Below are positions 1-7,911 of a stretch of 64,000 nucleotides of DNA, in pieces. The translations under genes were made by a program, and so were the position numbers. The notes beneath the pieces are model-generated. The model worked only from the letters and a program-made list of their open reading frames with translations, did no database searches and was not told where the DNA came from. The first letter of the stretch is position 1. Every line of letters starts with the position of its first letter. This DNA is from Anaerolineales bacterium UBA5195 (GTDB lineage: Bacteria > Chloroflexota > Anaerolineae > Anaerolineales > Villigracilaceae): assembly GCA_002412925.1 (NCBI GenBank), contig DHVZ01000077.1:62001-126000 (forward strand), written 5' to 3'.

Positions 1-1259
1 CAACCCGTCTCAAGCTCGTCACTCATCCAGGGGAATTTCACTTTTACTCGACCCTGTGCCTCAAGGTCATTATTATTGGTAACAATTCCCACAACTACGC
101 CGTAAATCTTATTGGAACTGGAAGACTCTTTTCCCATTAGAAGGTGGCGGATGGTATATGGACTGCGTCCCGTTACCTCGAATTGCACCCGGTAATCTCC
201 GTTCCGAAGGATATGCCGCGCTTCGGTGACGTAATACTTCCCTGAAAAACGCACCCCCACTTGCGTGACCGCCACATTCGTTCCGGCCAAAATATCCGGG
301 TGACCTTCAGCTTCACCGCTGGCGCGCACAAATTGGCTTTCGTGTTCGCCCATACGGGCGGCGGCAACCTGATTGGCAATGGATACAGAAGTGGCTGTTG
401 GTTCCGCGATCAAATCCTCGGCTTTTGTTTTCATGAATGCCAGTTTGATAGCCTGGCTGCCAGGAATGAGCGCTCCCGGAATTGTAGCGGCCGTGTCGCC
501 GCTAAAAGAGGACGACGAGCCTTTCACGGTTTGCTGTTTGCCCTCATCCCAGCCTTGTACCGTTACGCCAGTGACCGCGCCCGCTGCAACGATGCGCGGC
601 TCGAAGCGGCGCAGGTTTTCGCCCCACTTCAGCGCAGTTGGAGTGAAATTGCGCGATTTGCCCGCCTCCACAAAATTCAATGTCATATCATCTACGTACA
701 ACTCATAACCCAGCATTTGCGCGCGCGACCAGAGAAAATCCCAATCGCTTTGGTTGTATTGCAATACATAATTGTAGAGCAGGCTATTTGCATCAATTTT
801 GGGGATCAACCCGTTTTCAGACGCAATCTGCCCCACAATTTGCATGTCGGTTACGGATGGGGCGGGCATGCCGCCAAAAGCGCGTGTTTTCTTGCCCAAC
901 GTCAGGCGGTGCGCTTTGTCGTAGCCTCGAATCCGAAAAGAGACGCTACCATCATCCGAAAAAATTGGCTCAATGGCTGTAATTTCGCCTTTGATCAGGG
1001 TTTGCTTGGTTGGGATCTGGGTTTTACGGTTCGTTATCAGGGCTGAAATCTCAACCGGGGCGCCCAGCCTGAACATCAATACATTATCGACGAATTTCAG
1101 CAGCCCGACAATGTCAGCCTTGTCTTGGAGTGTGATGGTGAACATGCCAGGCATGAACACATTGGTATCCACCACTATTTCGGTAATGTACCCGAACAGA
1201 GTGGGGTCGGGAATACCGTTTATTTTTACTGAAAATTTTGGAACGGGAGGGATTGGCAT
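1..1259 (-). CDS. VgrG-like baseplate spike/hub protein of an eCIS (partial, C-terminus outside window)
   Basis: The minus-strand frame is open from an ATG at 1259 to the window edge, about 419 codons. It starts MPIPPVPKFSVKINGIPD and reads as a phage late-control gene D (gpD) hub, roughly residues 5-350. An OB-fold segment of gp5 type follows (IYGVVVGIVTNNND then GRVKVKFPW), which is the usual junction of hub and needle base in Afp8/Pvc8 proteins. The family forms the trimeric spike under the baseplate that carries the tip. The ATG lies two bases after the stop of the LysM gene, so the two are probably translationally coupled. The needle C-terminus and any tip or cargo fusion lie left of the window. 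Confidence 0.88.
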   Translation of the reverse strand, partial: MPIPPVPKFSVKINGIPDPTLFGYITEIVVDTNVFMPGMFTITLQDKADIVGLLKFVDNVLMFRLGAPVEISALITNRKTQIPTKQTLIKGEITAIEPIFSDDGSVSFRIRGYDKAHRLTLGKKTRAFGGMPAPSVTDMQIVGQIASENGLIPKIDANSLLYNYVLQYNQSDWDFLWSRAQMLGYELYVDDMTLNFVEAGKSRNFTPTALKWGENLRRFEPRIVAAGAVTGVTVQGWDEGKQQTVKGSSSSFSGDTAATIPGALIPGSQAIKLAFMKTKAEDLIAEPTATSVSIANQVAAARMGEHESQFVRASGEAEGHPDILAGTNVAVTQVGVRFSGKYYVTEARHILRNGDYRVQFEVTGRSPYTIRHLLMGKESSSSNKIYGVVVGIVTNNNDLEAQGRVKVKFPWMSDELETG

Positions 1260-1261
1260 AA

Positions 1262-1960
1262 TTAATAATCTTGTGGAATAACAAGAATTTGACCGTCCAA
1301 CAACTGGAAGGGATTGTCAAGCCCGTTGGCTTCGGCCAGCACGCGCCAGTAACGTGAATCGCCATACTCTTCATAAGCAATCTGGTCGAGGCGCTGAGCT
1401 GAATGGACTATGCGCGTTTTGCGGCCATCAGTGCGGCTGGTGGGGTTCTGCGCCGGGATGATGTCGTCCCCGAGAATCTCGTTTTGTTTGAACTCCACGT
1501 CTGCTTTGGCGCGGATGGGTGTGCCATCGGGAGCGAACAAGGTGTAAGAAACGTCAACCTGCGCCACCACCGCCTCAAACAGGGTGATTTTGCCCCACAC
1601 CAACTTTACAAACGGGGGCATGGCGTATGGCACCAGGAACATCGAATAACCCGCTCCACGCAGCGAAAGCGCCAGCAACTGGTTGGTATATTCGCGCACA
1701 TCCTTGGGCGGATCTTCACTATATGAATCAAAGAACAGGCTCAAACTGTAAGTGGCCGAATCGCCACCTGCATATTTCAAGAACGGGGAGTTGAAATTGG
1801 GCGATTTCTCGCCGCTCCAATCCAGCGCTTTGCTGATTTTGAGCGTTGACGGGTTGAACTGGCATTTGATCACACCTGTGATCCCGGGCGGGATAAGTGT
1901 CCACCAATGGAGTTCTGCTTGTACCAATGCTCTGTCCGATGGTCTTTTATCTTTTGCCAT
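1262..1960 (-). CDS. LysM-domain baseplate protein (Afp7/Pvc7-like)
   Basis: This is a 232-residue protein. The N-terminal two thirds resemble the gp53-like eCIS/phage baseplate proteins (PGITGVIKCQFNPSTLKIS near residue 20). The last about 45 residues are a LysM motif (LDQIAYEEYGDSRYW, then LDGQILVIPQDY). In phages and eCIS particles this protein clamps hub to baseplate; the LysM motif there is structural and need not bind peptidoglycan. An AAGGG stands about 10 bases before the ATG. It sits between the spike and the proline-rich gene, as is usual for these clusters. Assignment is from motif and context. Confidence 0.85.
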   Translation of the reverse strand: MAKDKRPSDRALVQAELHWWTLIPPGITGVIKCQFNPSTLKISKALDWSGEKSPNFNSPFLKYAGGDSATYSLSLFFDSYSEDPPKDVREYTNQLLALSLRGAGYSMFLVPYAMPPFVKLVWGKITLFEAVVAQVDVSYTLFAPDGTPIRAKADVEFKQNEILGDDIIPAQNPTSRTDGRKTRIVHSAQRLDQIAYEEYGDSRYWRVLAEANGLDNPFQLLDGQILVIPQDY

Positions 1961-1981
1961 AATTGAATGCCCTTAAATCGA

Positions 1982-3886
1982 TCAACGGAAACGGCTCGAA
2001 ACACGGTCGCTTTCGATTTCGATCAACCGTTTCACATAGGGGAAAACGTCTTCGGCAAGCTGGGCTAAGTCAAAACCTGGCTGGGCCTGCCCAGAGCTGG
2101 ATTGCTCGGCGGCCTGTCCACTGCTAATGATGCCAGATGATGGGCCACCTTCGTTTTCAGGCCACTTGCGCTGAACCACATTCTGTACGCTGGCCGGACG
2201 TACGGTTGGGGGACTTGCAACTGCGGTCGACGTGGGCTTTTGCGGGGTGGTCTCTACAGGTGTCGTGACCGTTGGTGCAACTGGCGGTGGGGGAGGAGCA
2301 GGCGGAACTTGTTCAGCCTGCCGGGGCGGGTAAGCCAGTGCCATGGGAACCGGCCCGGTCAATGACGTGGATGCCGGCAGCGCGCTGCTTTCAGGCTCCG
2401 CGCGCTGCGCCTGGAGTGTCGCTGCGGGCCGGGGCTTTTCCAAAGCATCCTGCGTCGGGGCCGGGTGCGAAAAATCTGAGAGCGGGCGCTCATCTGGCTG
2501 GCGTGCCACCACCACAGGCGCAGTTGGATGATATTTTTGCGGCGGGATTAACGGTTTTTCCGGATGAACCAGCGCTGGCTTTTCAATTTTCGGCTTCACA
2601 TGCTGCGGAGTGAAGGCTTTGAGCTTTGCGGGAGCCTTTTTGCGGTAGGCGACCTGCTTGCTCAGGGGCATTTCATCCGAAGGCGTCGTTTCAGGCTCCG
2701 CTACAGGCGCTGGCCCGGTTACCGGGACTGGCTTGGCAGCCTTCGGGAGAGCCGGAGGGGTGAACAATTTCGATTCGGGTGGTTCTGCAACCGGGGCTGG
2801 CAATTCAGGTGCGGCGCGTGGAGCAGGAGTCGCATCCGCAGGGGTTGGTTGGCTGGCTGGTATTTGAGGAGCTTTAGCCTTGGGTGTGATTTTTGGCCTG
2901 GATGGATGCACGGCTTTTTGCCCGGTCGTTTTGGCCTGAACAGCCGGTTTTTGCGCTTGGGCCGGGGTGGCGGGTGGTACTGCGGCTGGGGGCTGTTTTC
3001 GGATAGGAGTCGCATGGGGCAGAGTCCGCTCCGGATGGGCGGGTTTCTGTGTATGCACCGGGATGGCGCGCGGCAGGGGGGCTGTTTCATCCCTTGGGGC
3101 TGGTGCGGCGGCCTTCGGCGCTGATTCAGGTTGAGGAGCAGGCGGCTGACTGGGATGCTCCTCTGCCCTTGTAGTTTTTGGTTTTGCTGGCGGCGCAGAG
3201 CGGGGAGCCGGTTCCGCCAGCGGGGCGGTTTTTTCCACATCCACAGGCTTTTGGGGCAACCCTGGCGTGGGCTCCCGCGTAAAATCGGGCTGGCGTTGGA
3301 TGGTTTCTTCTGTCGAGATGCCGCCGGGCAGTTCCTCGGGGTTTTTGGGGGCGGTGATTTCTTGTATACGGGTAAAGAGACGCGATTTCGGAGAAATTTG
3401 TGGTTTTTGGGGTTCGACAGGCGGAGGGGGCGCCTTCGGGCGCTTTTGGACCTGTTCTTTGAAAGCTTCGAGGCTTTGGCCTGGTTTAGGGACCATGGCC
3501 ATACGCGGGATAATGCTACCCTGGCGTAGTTCACCGGGGAGGGATGGGGATTCGGGTTCGGGGGCGCTGGGAAAAACAGTTTCGACCTGTCCCCAAGGCG
3601 TCGAGTCGTCCTTCTGCGCGGCAGGTTTGAGATGGAGCAAGCTCCTGGTTTCTTTGACCGGGCCGATGAGAGGCTTCAGAATCTTCTCTGGCCGCAAGTA
3701 GCCAAGCTGAGCCGGGTTGAGGGCGCGCATTTTACGCGCGGCAAGCCTGAATTTTTGCCCGCCAAAACCTGGCAGCAAGGGAGAAAAGGGCCGTTGGTCA
3801 GGCGCAAATTTTGCGCCAGGCATTAATATGCCCGCGATGCGGTCTCGCTGTTGGTGCAGGTGATTGGTGAGCAGGTTTGACGCCAT
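1982..3886 (-). CDS. Proline-rich eCIS protein of unknown role with conserved helical tail
   Basis: This is a 634-residue protein with three zones. Residues 1-90 are basic and ordered looking. Residues about 95-590 are a low-complexity Pro/Ala/Lys/Glu-rich linker. A short C-terminal helix follows, LAQLAEDVFPYVKRLIEIE, ending in Arg. The helix resembles that of the 43-residue protein encoded at 4427-4558. Proline-rich proteins at this position are common in eCIS clusters, but I know no assigned function. No signal peptide or TM segment is visible. The length and disorder would suit a tape-measure or scaffold role, but that is speculation. The stop of the neighbouring tube-like gene region is only 3 bases upstream of this ATG, so they are coupled. 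Confidence 0.75.
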   Translation of the reverse strand: MASNLLTNHLHQQRDRIAGILMPGAKFAPDQRPFSPLLPGFGGQKFRLAARKMRALNPAQLGYLRPEKILKPLIGPVKETRSLLHLKPAAQKDDSTPWGQVETVFPSAPEPESPSLPGELRQGSIIPRMAMVPKPGQSLEAFKEQVQKRPKAPPPPVEPQKPQISPKSRLFTRIQEITAPKNPEELPGGISTEETIQRQPDFTREPTPGLPQKPVDVEKTAPLAEPAPRSAPPAKPKTTRAEEHPSQPPAPQPESAPKAAAPAPRDETAPLPRAIPVHTQKPAHPERTLPHATPIRKQPPAAVPPATPAQAQKPAVQAKTTGQKAVHPSRPKITPKAKAPQIPASQPTPADATPAPRAAPELPAPVAEPPESKLFTPPALPKAAKPVPVTGPAPVAEPETTPSDEMPLSKQVAYRKKAPAKLKAFTPQHVKPKIEKPALVHPEKPLIPPQKYHPTAPVVVARQPDERPLSDFSHPAPTQDALEKPRPAATLQAQRAEPESSALPASTSLTGPVPMALAYPPRQAEQVPPAPPPPPVAPTVTTPVETTPQKPTSTAVASPPTVRPASVQNVVQRKWPENEGGPSSGIISSGQAAEQSSSGQAQPGFDLAQLAEDVFPYVKRLIEIESDRVSSRFR

Positions 3887-3889
3887 TTT

Positions 3890-4423
3890 TTAAGTGGTTG
3901 GATCTAGATCGAAATAGTCGAAGGATAATTCCAGGCTTTCGATGACAATGTTTTCGCTGTCTTTGAGGCTGAGTTCCGAGAGTTTCCAGCTTACAGGAAA
4001 GGCGTTGGTGAAGGTCCAGCTTTTGACATCGGCAAAGATAGGGCTGCCGCCTTCGGGGTTGGGGCGGCGTTGGACAAGGGTGAATGTTTTGCCTGCGGCG
4101 CGCCCGGCATACCGGCCATCCATCATCCATTTGTAGAAGAAGTCGGAGGAACTGAGACCAACGTCGAAGGTAATGTGACCGTAGGAGATTTGGCCCGGGA
4201 ATTCGCGCCCAAAGTCATTAAGACCGCCCTCGTTGAGCGAGTCGATGGCGCGGGTGATGGACAACTCGGAGACGGTCTGGAAGAGGGCAACGGGTTTCTC
4301 GGGGTCGTCGAACAAGATCGAGAACTGGTAGACCGGAATGGGGTATTCTTCCAAATTTCCAAGAGGGGTGATGTTGAGCTTTGCTGGTGCGGTCATAGAT
4401 GAAGTACTTTGTAATAGACCCAT
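3890..4423 (-). CDS. Phage-tail-tube-like protein (T4 gp19 family, Afp5/Pvc5-type paralogue)
   Basis: This is a 177-residue protein with the tail-tube fold signature: an IPVYQFSILFDDPEKP strand pair, FQTVSELSITRAID, GQISYGHITFDVGLSSSDFFYKW, and a C-terminal LESLELSFDYFDLDP. It is the third tube-like protein in the operon and the most divergent. By position it corresponds to the special tube/baseplate adaptor of Afp5/Pvc5 type that joins the baseplate hub to the main tube. The ATG lies 3 bases after the stop of the 43-residue gene. Which of the three tube proteins is the bulk subunit cannot be read from sequence alone. Confidence 0.85.
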   Translation of the reverse strand: MGLLQSTSSMTAPAKLNITPLGNLEEYPIPVYQFSILFDDPEKPVALFQTVSELSITRAIDSLNEGGLNDFGREFPGQISYGHITFDVGLSSSDFFYKWMMDGRYAGRAAGKTFTLVQRRPNPEGGSPIFADVKSWTFTNAFPVSWKLSELSLKDSENIVIESLELSFDYFDLDPTT

Positions 4424-4426
4424 AGT

Positions 4427-4558
4427 TTACCTGCCTGTACGTTCGTTTTCGAGCAAAAGTTCGCGCAGCAACAGTTCGAAGATTTTTCGGGCTAGTTCTT
4501 CGAGATTGGGGGTGGAAGTCTGCGGCGCTGGTTGTGATTCAAGTTCTTCTTCGGGCAT
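4427..4558 (-). CDS. 43-residue eCIS micro-protein
   Basis: The ORF runs from ATG at 4558 to TAA at 4427-4429. It encodes an acidic/Pro N-terminus (MPEEELESQPAPQ) followed by an amphipathic helix (LEELARKIFELLLRELLLE) and a basic end. It has tight spacing on both sides, 3 bases to each neighbour, within a densely packed operon. The helix has the same pattern as the C-terminal tail of the 634-residue protein (LA, hydrophobic, F, R, E, R at matching spacing). I recall similar small proteins in actinobacterial eCIS loci but know no function. Confidence rests on operon packing and pattern, not on length. Confidence 0.7.
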   Translation of the reverse strand: MPEEELESQPAPQTSTPNLEELARKIFELLLRELLLENERTGR

Positions 4559-4561
4559 AGT

Positions 4562-4723
4562 TTAGCGTCCCTGGTTGAGTTTGCGGTTGATATCAGCAAT
4601 TTCCTTGACCCAGCGGCGGCGGAAACGGTGGTCAAGCTCAAAGATGGCCTCCGGATTCCAGTGGAAGTAGTAGGCGATGTAGGCCGCCTCCTGGTAGAGT
4701 TGATCCAGGGGGTAGCCTTTCAT
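4562..4723 (-). CDS. 53-residue eCIS protein, DUF6760-like
   Basis: The protein begins MKGYPLDQLYQEAAYIAYYF, followed by HWNPEAIFELDHRFRRRW and a lysine/asparagine-rich end. The pattern (YPLD, LYxE, YYFHW, ExxRRRWV) matches, by recall, the DUF6760 family of short proteins encoded in eCIS and some phage clusters. The family lies next to the T4-type baseplate chaperone, as here. Its start codon overlaps the stop of that upstream gene by 4 bases (ATGA), so translation is coupled. The role is unknown. Confidence 0.8.
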   Translation of the reverse strand: MKGYPLDQLYQEAAYIAYYFHWNPEAIFELDHRFRRRWVKEIADINRKLNQGR

Positions 4724-5088
4724 TCCCCCCCCAGGCTGGCCAAATCCACCTCAAAAGGCTTGGAACAATGCGGACAGGTGAATTCGCGACGTGTGTGCCC
4801 ACTTTCGTTGATCTGGCGATAAAACTCCTGCAGGAAGGTTAAATCGGCGGCGAACAGATTTTCAATTACGCCGGTATTAATGCCGCGTAATGTGCCGAGG
4901 CTGGTAATCACCCTGGAAAGGAGCACAATGACAACATAGGCTTCGTTGCTTTGTACGCGCATGTCATTAAGGACGGTGATTTCGTCTATGGCGGTGGCGA
5001 GGCGCATGCTGCCTTTTTTGTGCAGGTTGCCTTCTTTGTCCACGTAGCCCATGGGCAGTTCGAATTCGAATTCGGTTTTGAAATTCAT
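4720..5088 (-). CDS. T4-type baseplate hub assembly protein/chaperone (PF12322-like) with a zinc-type CxxC
   Basis: This is a 122-residue protein. The start MNFKTEFEFELPMGY at 5088 is chosen because an AGAGAG precedes it and an upstream extension would overlap the preceding tube gene. The motif LATAIDEITVLNDMRVQS, then YVVIVLLSRVITSLG and LFAADLTFLQEFYRQIN, is typical of the T4 baseplate/gp26-like proteins of eCIS clusters. The C-terminus has CPHCSKPFEV, half of a zinc-binding pair. Only one CxxC is present, so metal binding would need a partner or dimer. It lies between tube gene 2 and DUF6760, the usual order. Confidence 0.85.
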   Translation of the reverse strand: MNFKTEFEFELPMGYVDKEGNLHKKGSMRLATAIDEITVLNDMRVQSNEAYVVIVLLSRVITSLGTLRGINTGVIENLFAADLTFLQEFYRQINESGHTRREFTCPHCSKPFEVDLASLGGE

Positions 5089-5101
5089 GGTTGGCTCTCT
5101 A

Positions 5102-5581
5102 TTACGCTTCTTCAAGGAATGTGATTTCGATGTATTCAGCCTGTAGATCAATAGTGAAGTCTGTGTAGACACTCTCAGTTTTCATGTTGAAGTCAAAACC
5201 GGAAACTTTGATGGGGATGGTATTGATCAGGTCCCACCACACTACCGGTTTTCCTTTTGCATCGTTCATGGAAATAGAATAATTCTTTCTCAGGTCTTTT
5301 AACTTGCCAGAGACAGAAGCGATGAACTTATCATAGACCGCTTCTGCGCCTTTATCCACGGCACGCAAGAGCGAAATGGGCGTAAAGGTGGTCTGCCCGG
5401 GCATGAAACGGGTGGTGACATTGCCATCCTTGTCAATGACATTGTAGGAAACTGTAGAGATTTTCTGCTCGCCGCCAGTCAGCATGTCAAAGCCGCCCAT
5501 AAAGGTACCTTTGTCGTCCATCACTTCGTAAACTGCATATGCGTATGCAGGATGAGGATCAACTCGTTCTTTCCAAGCCAT
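5102..5581 (-). CDS. Tail tube protein 2 (T4 gp19 family)
   Basis: This is a 159-residue protein. I place the start at ATG 5581 (MAWKERVDPHPAYAYAVYEV) because GTGAGG, 12-7 bases upstream, is its Shine-Dalgarno. Conserved tube features are visible: the GGFDMLTGGEQKISTVSYNV region where tube 1 has QVGGIGSETEVI, and PGQTTFTPISLLRAVDKG, the loop equivalent to PGRLTWTPVTLKRGV in tube 1. It is a clear paralogue of the protein encoded at 5669-6115, separated from it by a hairpin-containing spacer. Together they likely form the inner tube and its adaptor. Confidence 0.88.
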   Translation of the reverse strand: MAWKERVDPHPAYAYAVYEVMDDKGTFMGGFDMLTGGEQKISTVSYNVIDKDGNVTTRFMPGQTTFTPISLLRAVDKGAEAVYDKFIASVSGKLKDLRKNYSISMNDAKGKPVVWWDLINTIPIKVSGFDFNMKTESVYTDFTIDLQAEYIEITFLEEA

Positions 5582-5614
5582 AAGAAACCTCACAAATATC
5601 AGACACCCCGCGCA

Positions 5615-5643
5615 AGCGAAAGGCTCTTAAGGAGCCTTTCGCT
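5615..5643 (-). terminator. Intergenic stem-loop between tube genes (12-bp perfect arms)
   Basis: AGCGAAAGGCTC at 5615-5626 is the exact reverse complement of 5632-5643, with a 5-base loop. On the minus strand it follows tube gene 1 and no T-run follows it. It therefore looks like a processing or partial-termination hairpin that would let the major tube and sheath be made in excess of the downstream baseplate genes. This role is inferred from structure and position. Confidence 0.6.
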
Positions 5644-5668
5644 GCGCCAAGGCATAAAACGCTGAGGA

Positions 5669-6115
5669 TTAGCTGACGCGCAACACGCCCTCGTGGACGA
5701 TGGTGAGATCTTCGATCATATAGTTGGTCGAACCGGCGTCCATCTCGGGGCCTGTAACCTTGCTGGGCCAGGCATTTTCAAAGTTCCAGCGCGCAATCTC
5801 TTTGTTTTCCTGCGAATAGGCCACAATCGAGCAGTTGGTGCGAGCCTTTTCGATGTTGCCCTCCACCACGGACTGGCGCCAGTCCCAGATATCCATGGTG
5901 CTGGTCACGCCGCGTTTCAAAGTGACGGGTGTCCAGGTCAAGCGCCCGGGGATTTGACGGGTGATGGTTTCACCGGTGGCGTCGTTGACGATTTTTTGGG
6001 AAATGACTTCGGTTTCGGAGCCGATGCCGCCTACCTGGGTAAAGAAACCGCTGAGCTTGCCTTCGATTTCCAGCCCAAACTTAAATGCAACAAGGGGATC
6101 TTCTCGGTCTGCCAT
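5669..6115 (-). CDS. Major tail tube protein (T4 gp19 family, Afp1/Pvc1-like)
   Basis: This is a 148-residue protein beginning MADREDPLVAFKFGLEIEG. It has the hallmark FFTQVGGIGSETEVI, PGRLTWTPVTLKRGVT and DIWDWRQSVVEG segments of T4 gp19/Hcp-like tube proteins. Being next to the sheath and followed by a hairpin, it is the best candidate for the bulk tube subunit, which stacks as hexamers inside the sheath. The ATG is preceded by AGGAG about 6 bases upstream. The C-terminus ends VHEGVLRVS, the usual closing strand. Confidence 0.92.
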   Translation of the reverse strand: MADREDPLVAFKFGLEIEGKLSGFFTQVGGIGSETEVISQKIVNDATGETITRQIPGRLTWTPVTLKRGVTSTMDIWDWRQSVVEGNIEKARTNCSIVAYSQENKEIARWNFENAWPSKVTGPEMDAGSTNYMIEDLTIVHEGVLRVS

Positions 6116-6141
6116 AGTGTTATCTCCTTATCTGACTAAAT

Positions 6142-7782
6142 CTACTCAGAACCCGGGCCAGCCCACTGGCTGATGCGGAAAATGACGAATTCGGCGGGTT
6201 TGACGGGCGCCATGCCAATTTCGACAATCAATCGCCCGAGGTCGCGCGATTCGGGTGGATTAAGTTCATCATCGCACTTCACATAGAAGGCTTCAGCGGG
6301 GGCTGAACCAAACAGCGCGCCATCACGCCAGACCATGCGCAGGAACGCCGATACATCACGGTTGACACGCGCCCATAGTTTGCGGTTGTTGGGTTCGAAC
6401 ACCACCCATTGGGTGCCGTTTTCGATAGATTTTTCGACATAGTTGAACAAACGGCGGACGTTGATATAGCGCCACGACCCATCGCTGGAGAGAGTGCGCG
6501 CGCCCCAGACCCGGATACCGCGTCCGGGGAAGGCGCGGATGCAGTTGACGCCGATCGGGTTGAGGGTATCCTGTTCACCTTTGGTGGTCTGGTAAGCCAG
6601 TCCGATCGCGCCAAGCACGACTTCGTTGGCCGGGGCTTTATGGACACCGCGCGTATTGTCGTTGCGCGCCCAGATGCCTGCCATGTGACCCGAAGACGGA
6701 ACTTTGATGACGGTGTCAGTGGCAGCATCCATGACCTTGATCCATGGATAATACATGGCGGCATAGCTGGTATCAAAGCCGGCGATTTCCATGCGCCACT
6801 TTTTGACTTCCTGGGGAGTCAGATCGGGCGGTGCATCGAGAATGGCCACGCGGTCGCCCAGGCGCTCGCAGTGGGCAATCATCATCATCTGGACGGCCTT
6901 GACCATTTCCAGGTCAAGCTTTTCGCCGGGCATGGTAGTCATCAGATCGGGGACGCACAGCATGGTGACGTCGTCGAGCACTTCGAGGCCTTCCACGCCT
7001 TTGCGTTCGCTCACGTCGCCGCGGAAATCGCTGGCAGTGGGCGCTTCGAGCAGTTTCTTGTCGATCATCAGGGGCTGTTCCTGTTCGCGCGGCGTGGCTT
7101 TTTCGATGGAGGTCTCTTCCATCAAGGTCAGTTCGACAAACTTGGGCAGTTTGTTGTTCTTGAAGGCCAGCATGGTTCGCTTCTTACCTTCCACCACCGC
7201 CGTCTGCACCTTGACGCCGCTGATGGTTTCAACCTCTTTCCAGCCTCCCGCAGCAGCTTCCTTCTCGACATGCAGGGTGAAAGAATAATCGCCACCTTCG
7301 GGTGCTGGCTCAGCAGGAGCCGCTTCTTCGCCGCCTTTATTGGATGGAGCTGGGGCGGGCAAAGCCAGGTCGCCGATGCGGACGCGCATCTTCAAGCCCT
7401 CCACTCCAGCCTGGCGGGCACGAACAGCGATAGCTGGTTTCCCCTGGCCGTTCATCAGGGTGGTTTCAGCCTTAGGGAAAGTGCGTACGCTGACTACGTA
7501 GCAGCGCGAACCGCCGTTCATGAAATATCCATAAACAGCCTGTGGCAGGTTGGTGCCAGGGACAAAATTACCAAAGCGTTCCATATACTGCGTCCAATTG
7601 GTGACCAGTTGCGGTCGATTTTGCAGGTTTTCGACCATCATTTCGCCGCCAACTTCGCGCACCATCTCGGCTTTTTCTGTAAACCCGACAAAAGCCGCCA
7701 TGGCAGTGCCAACACCCTCGATGGGCTTTGGTCCCCGATCAACTTCTTCTACATATACACCGGGTGATAGATATTCGGGCAT
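6142..7782 (-). CDS. Contractile tail sheath protein
   Basis: This is a 546-residue protein. The N-terminus PEYLSPGVYVEEVDRGPK then GTAMAAFVGFTEKAE is the standard sheath start. Residues about 115-260 are a variable inserted domain with an Ala/Pro/Glu linker. The C-terminal half carries INVRRLFNYVEKSIENG and EFVIFRISQWAGPG, the conserved C-terminal sheath domain. The only sheath gene in the window, it would form the contractile outer tube driven by hub opening. AAGGAGG, a full-strength ribosome site, stands 7 bases before the ATG, fitting the high copy needed. Confident from motif and gene order. Confidence 0.96.
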   Translation of the reverse strand: MPEYLSPGVYVEEVDRGPKPIEGVGTAMAAFVGFTEKAEMVREVGGEMMVENLQNRPQLVTNWTQYMERFGNFVPGTNLPQAVYGYFMNGGSRCYVVSVRTFPKAETTLMNGQGKPAIAVRARQAGVEGLKMRVRIGDLALPAPAPSNKGGEEAAPAEPAPEGGDYSFTLHVEKEAAAGGWKEVETISGVKVQTAVVEGKKRTMLAFKNNKLPKFVELTLMEETSIEKATPREQEQPLMIDKKLLEAPTASDFRGDVSERKGVEGLEVLDDVTMLCVPDLMTTMPGEKLDLEMVKAVQMMMIAHCERLGDRVAILDAPPDLTPQEVKKWRMEIAGFDTSYAAMYYPWIKVMDAATDTVIKVPSSGHMAGIWARNDNTRGVHKAPANEVVLGAIGLAYQTTKGEQDTLNPIGVNCIRAFPGRGIRVWGARTLSSDGSWRYINVRRLFNYVEKSIENGTQWVVFEPNNRKLWARVNRDVSAFLRMVWRDGALFGSAPAEAFYVKCDDELNPPESRDLGRLIVEIGMAPVKPAEFVIFRISQWAGPGSE

Positions 7783-7911
7783 GGTTTCCTCCTTACTTGA
7801 ATTTTGCGTGAATGGTTAATAAAACCAATGGATGGATTAGAAAATTGCTGCTCAAATAGGCTCCTTTCTCCTGGCCAGGCGGGGCTTGTGCCGCAACTGC
7901 CTAAATCAGTA

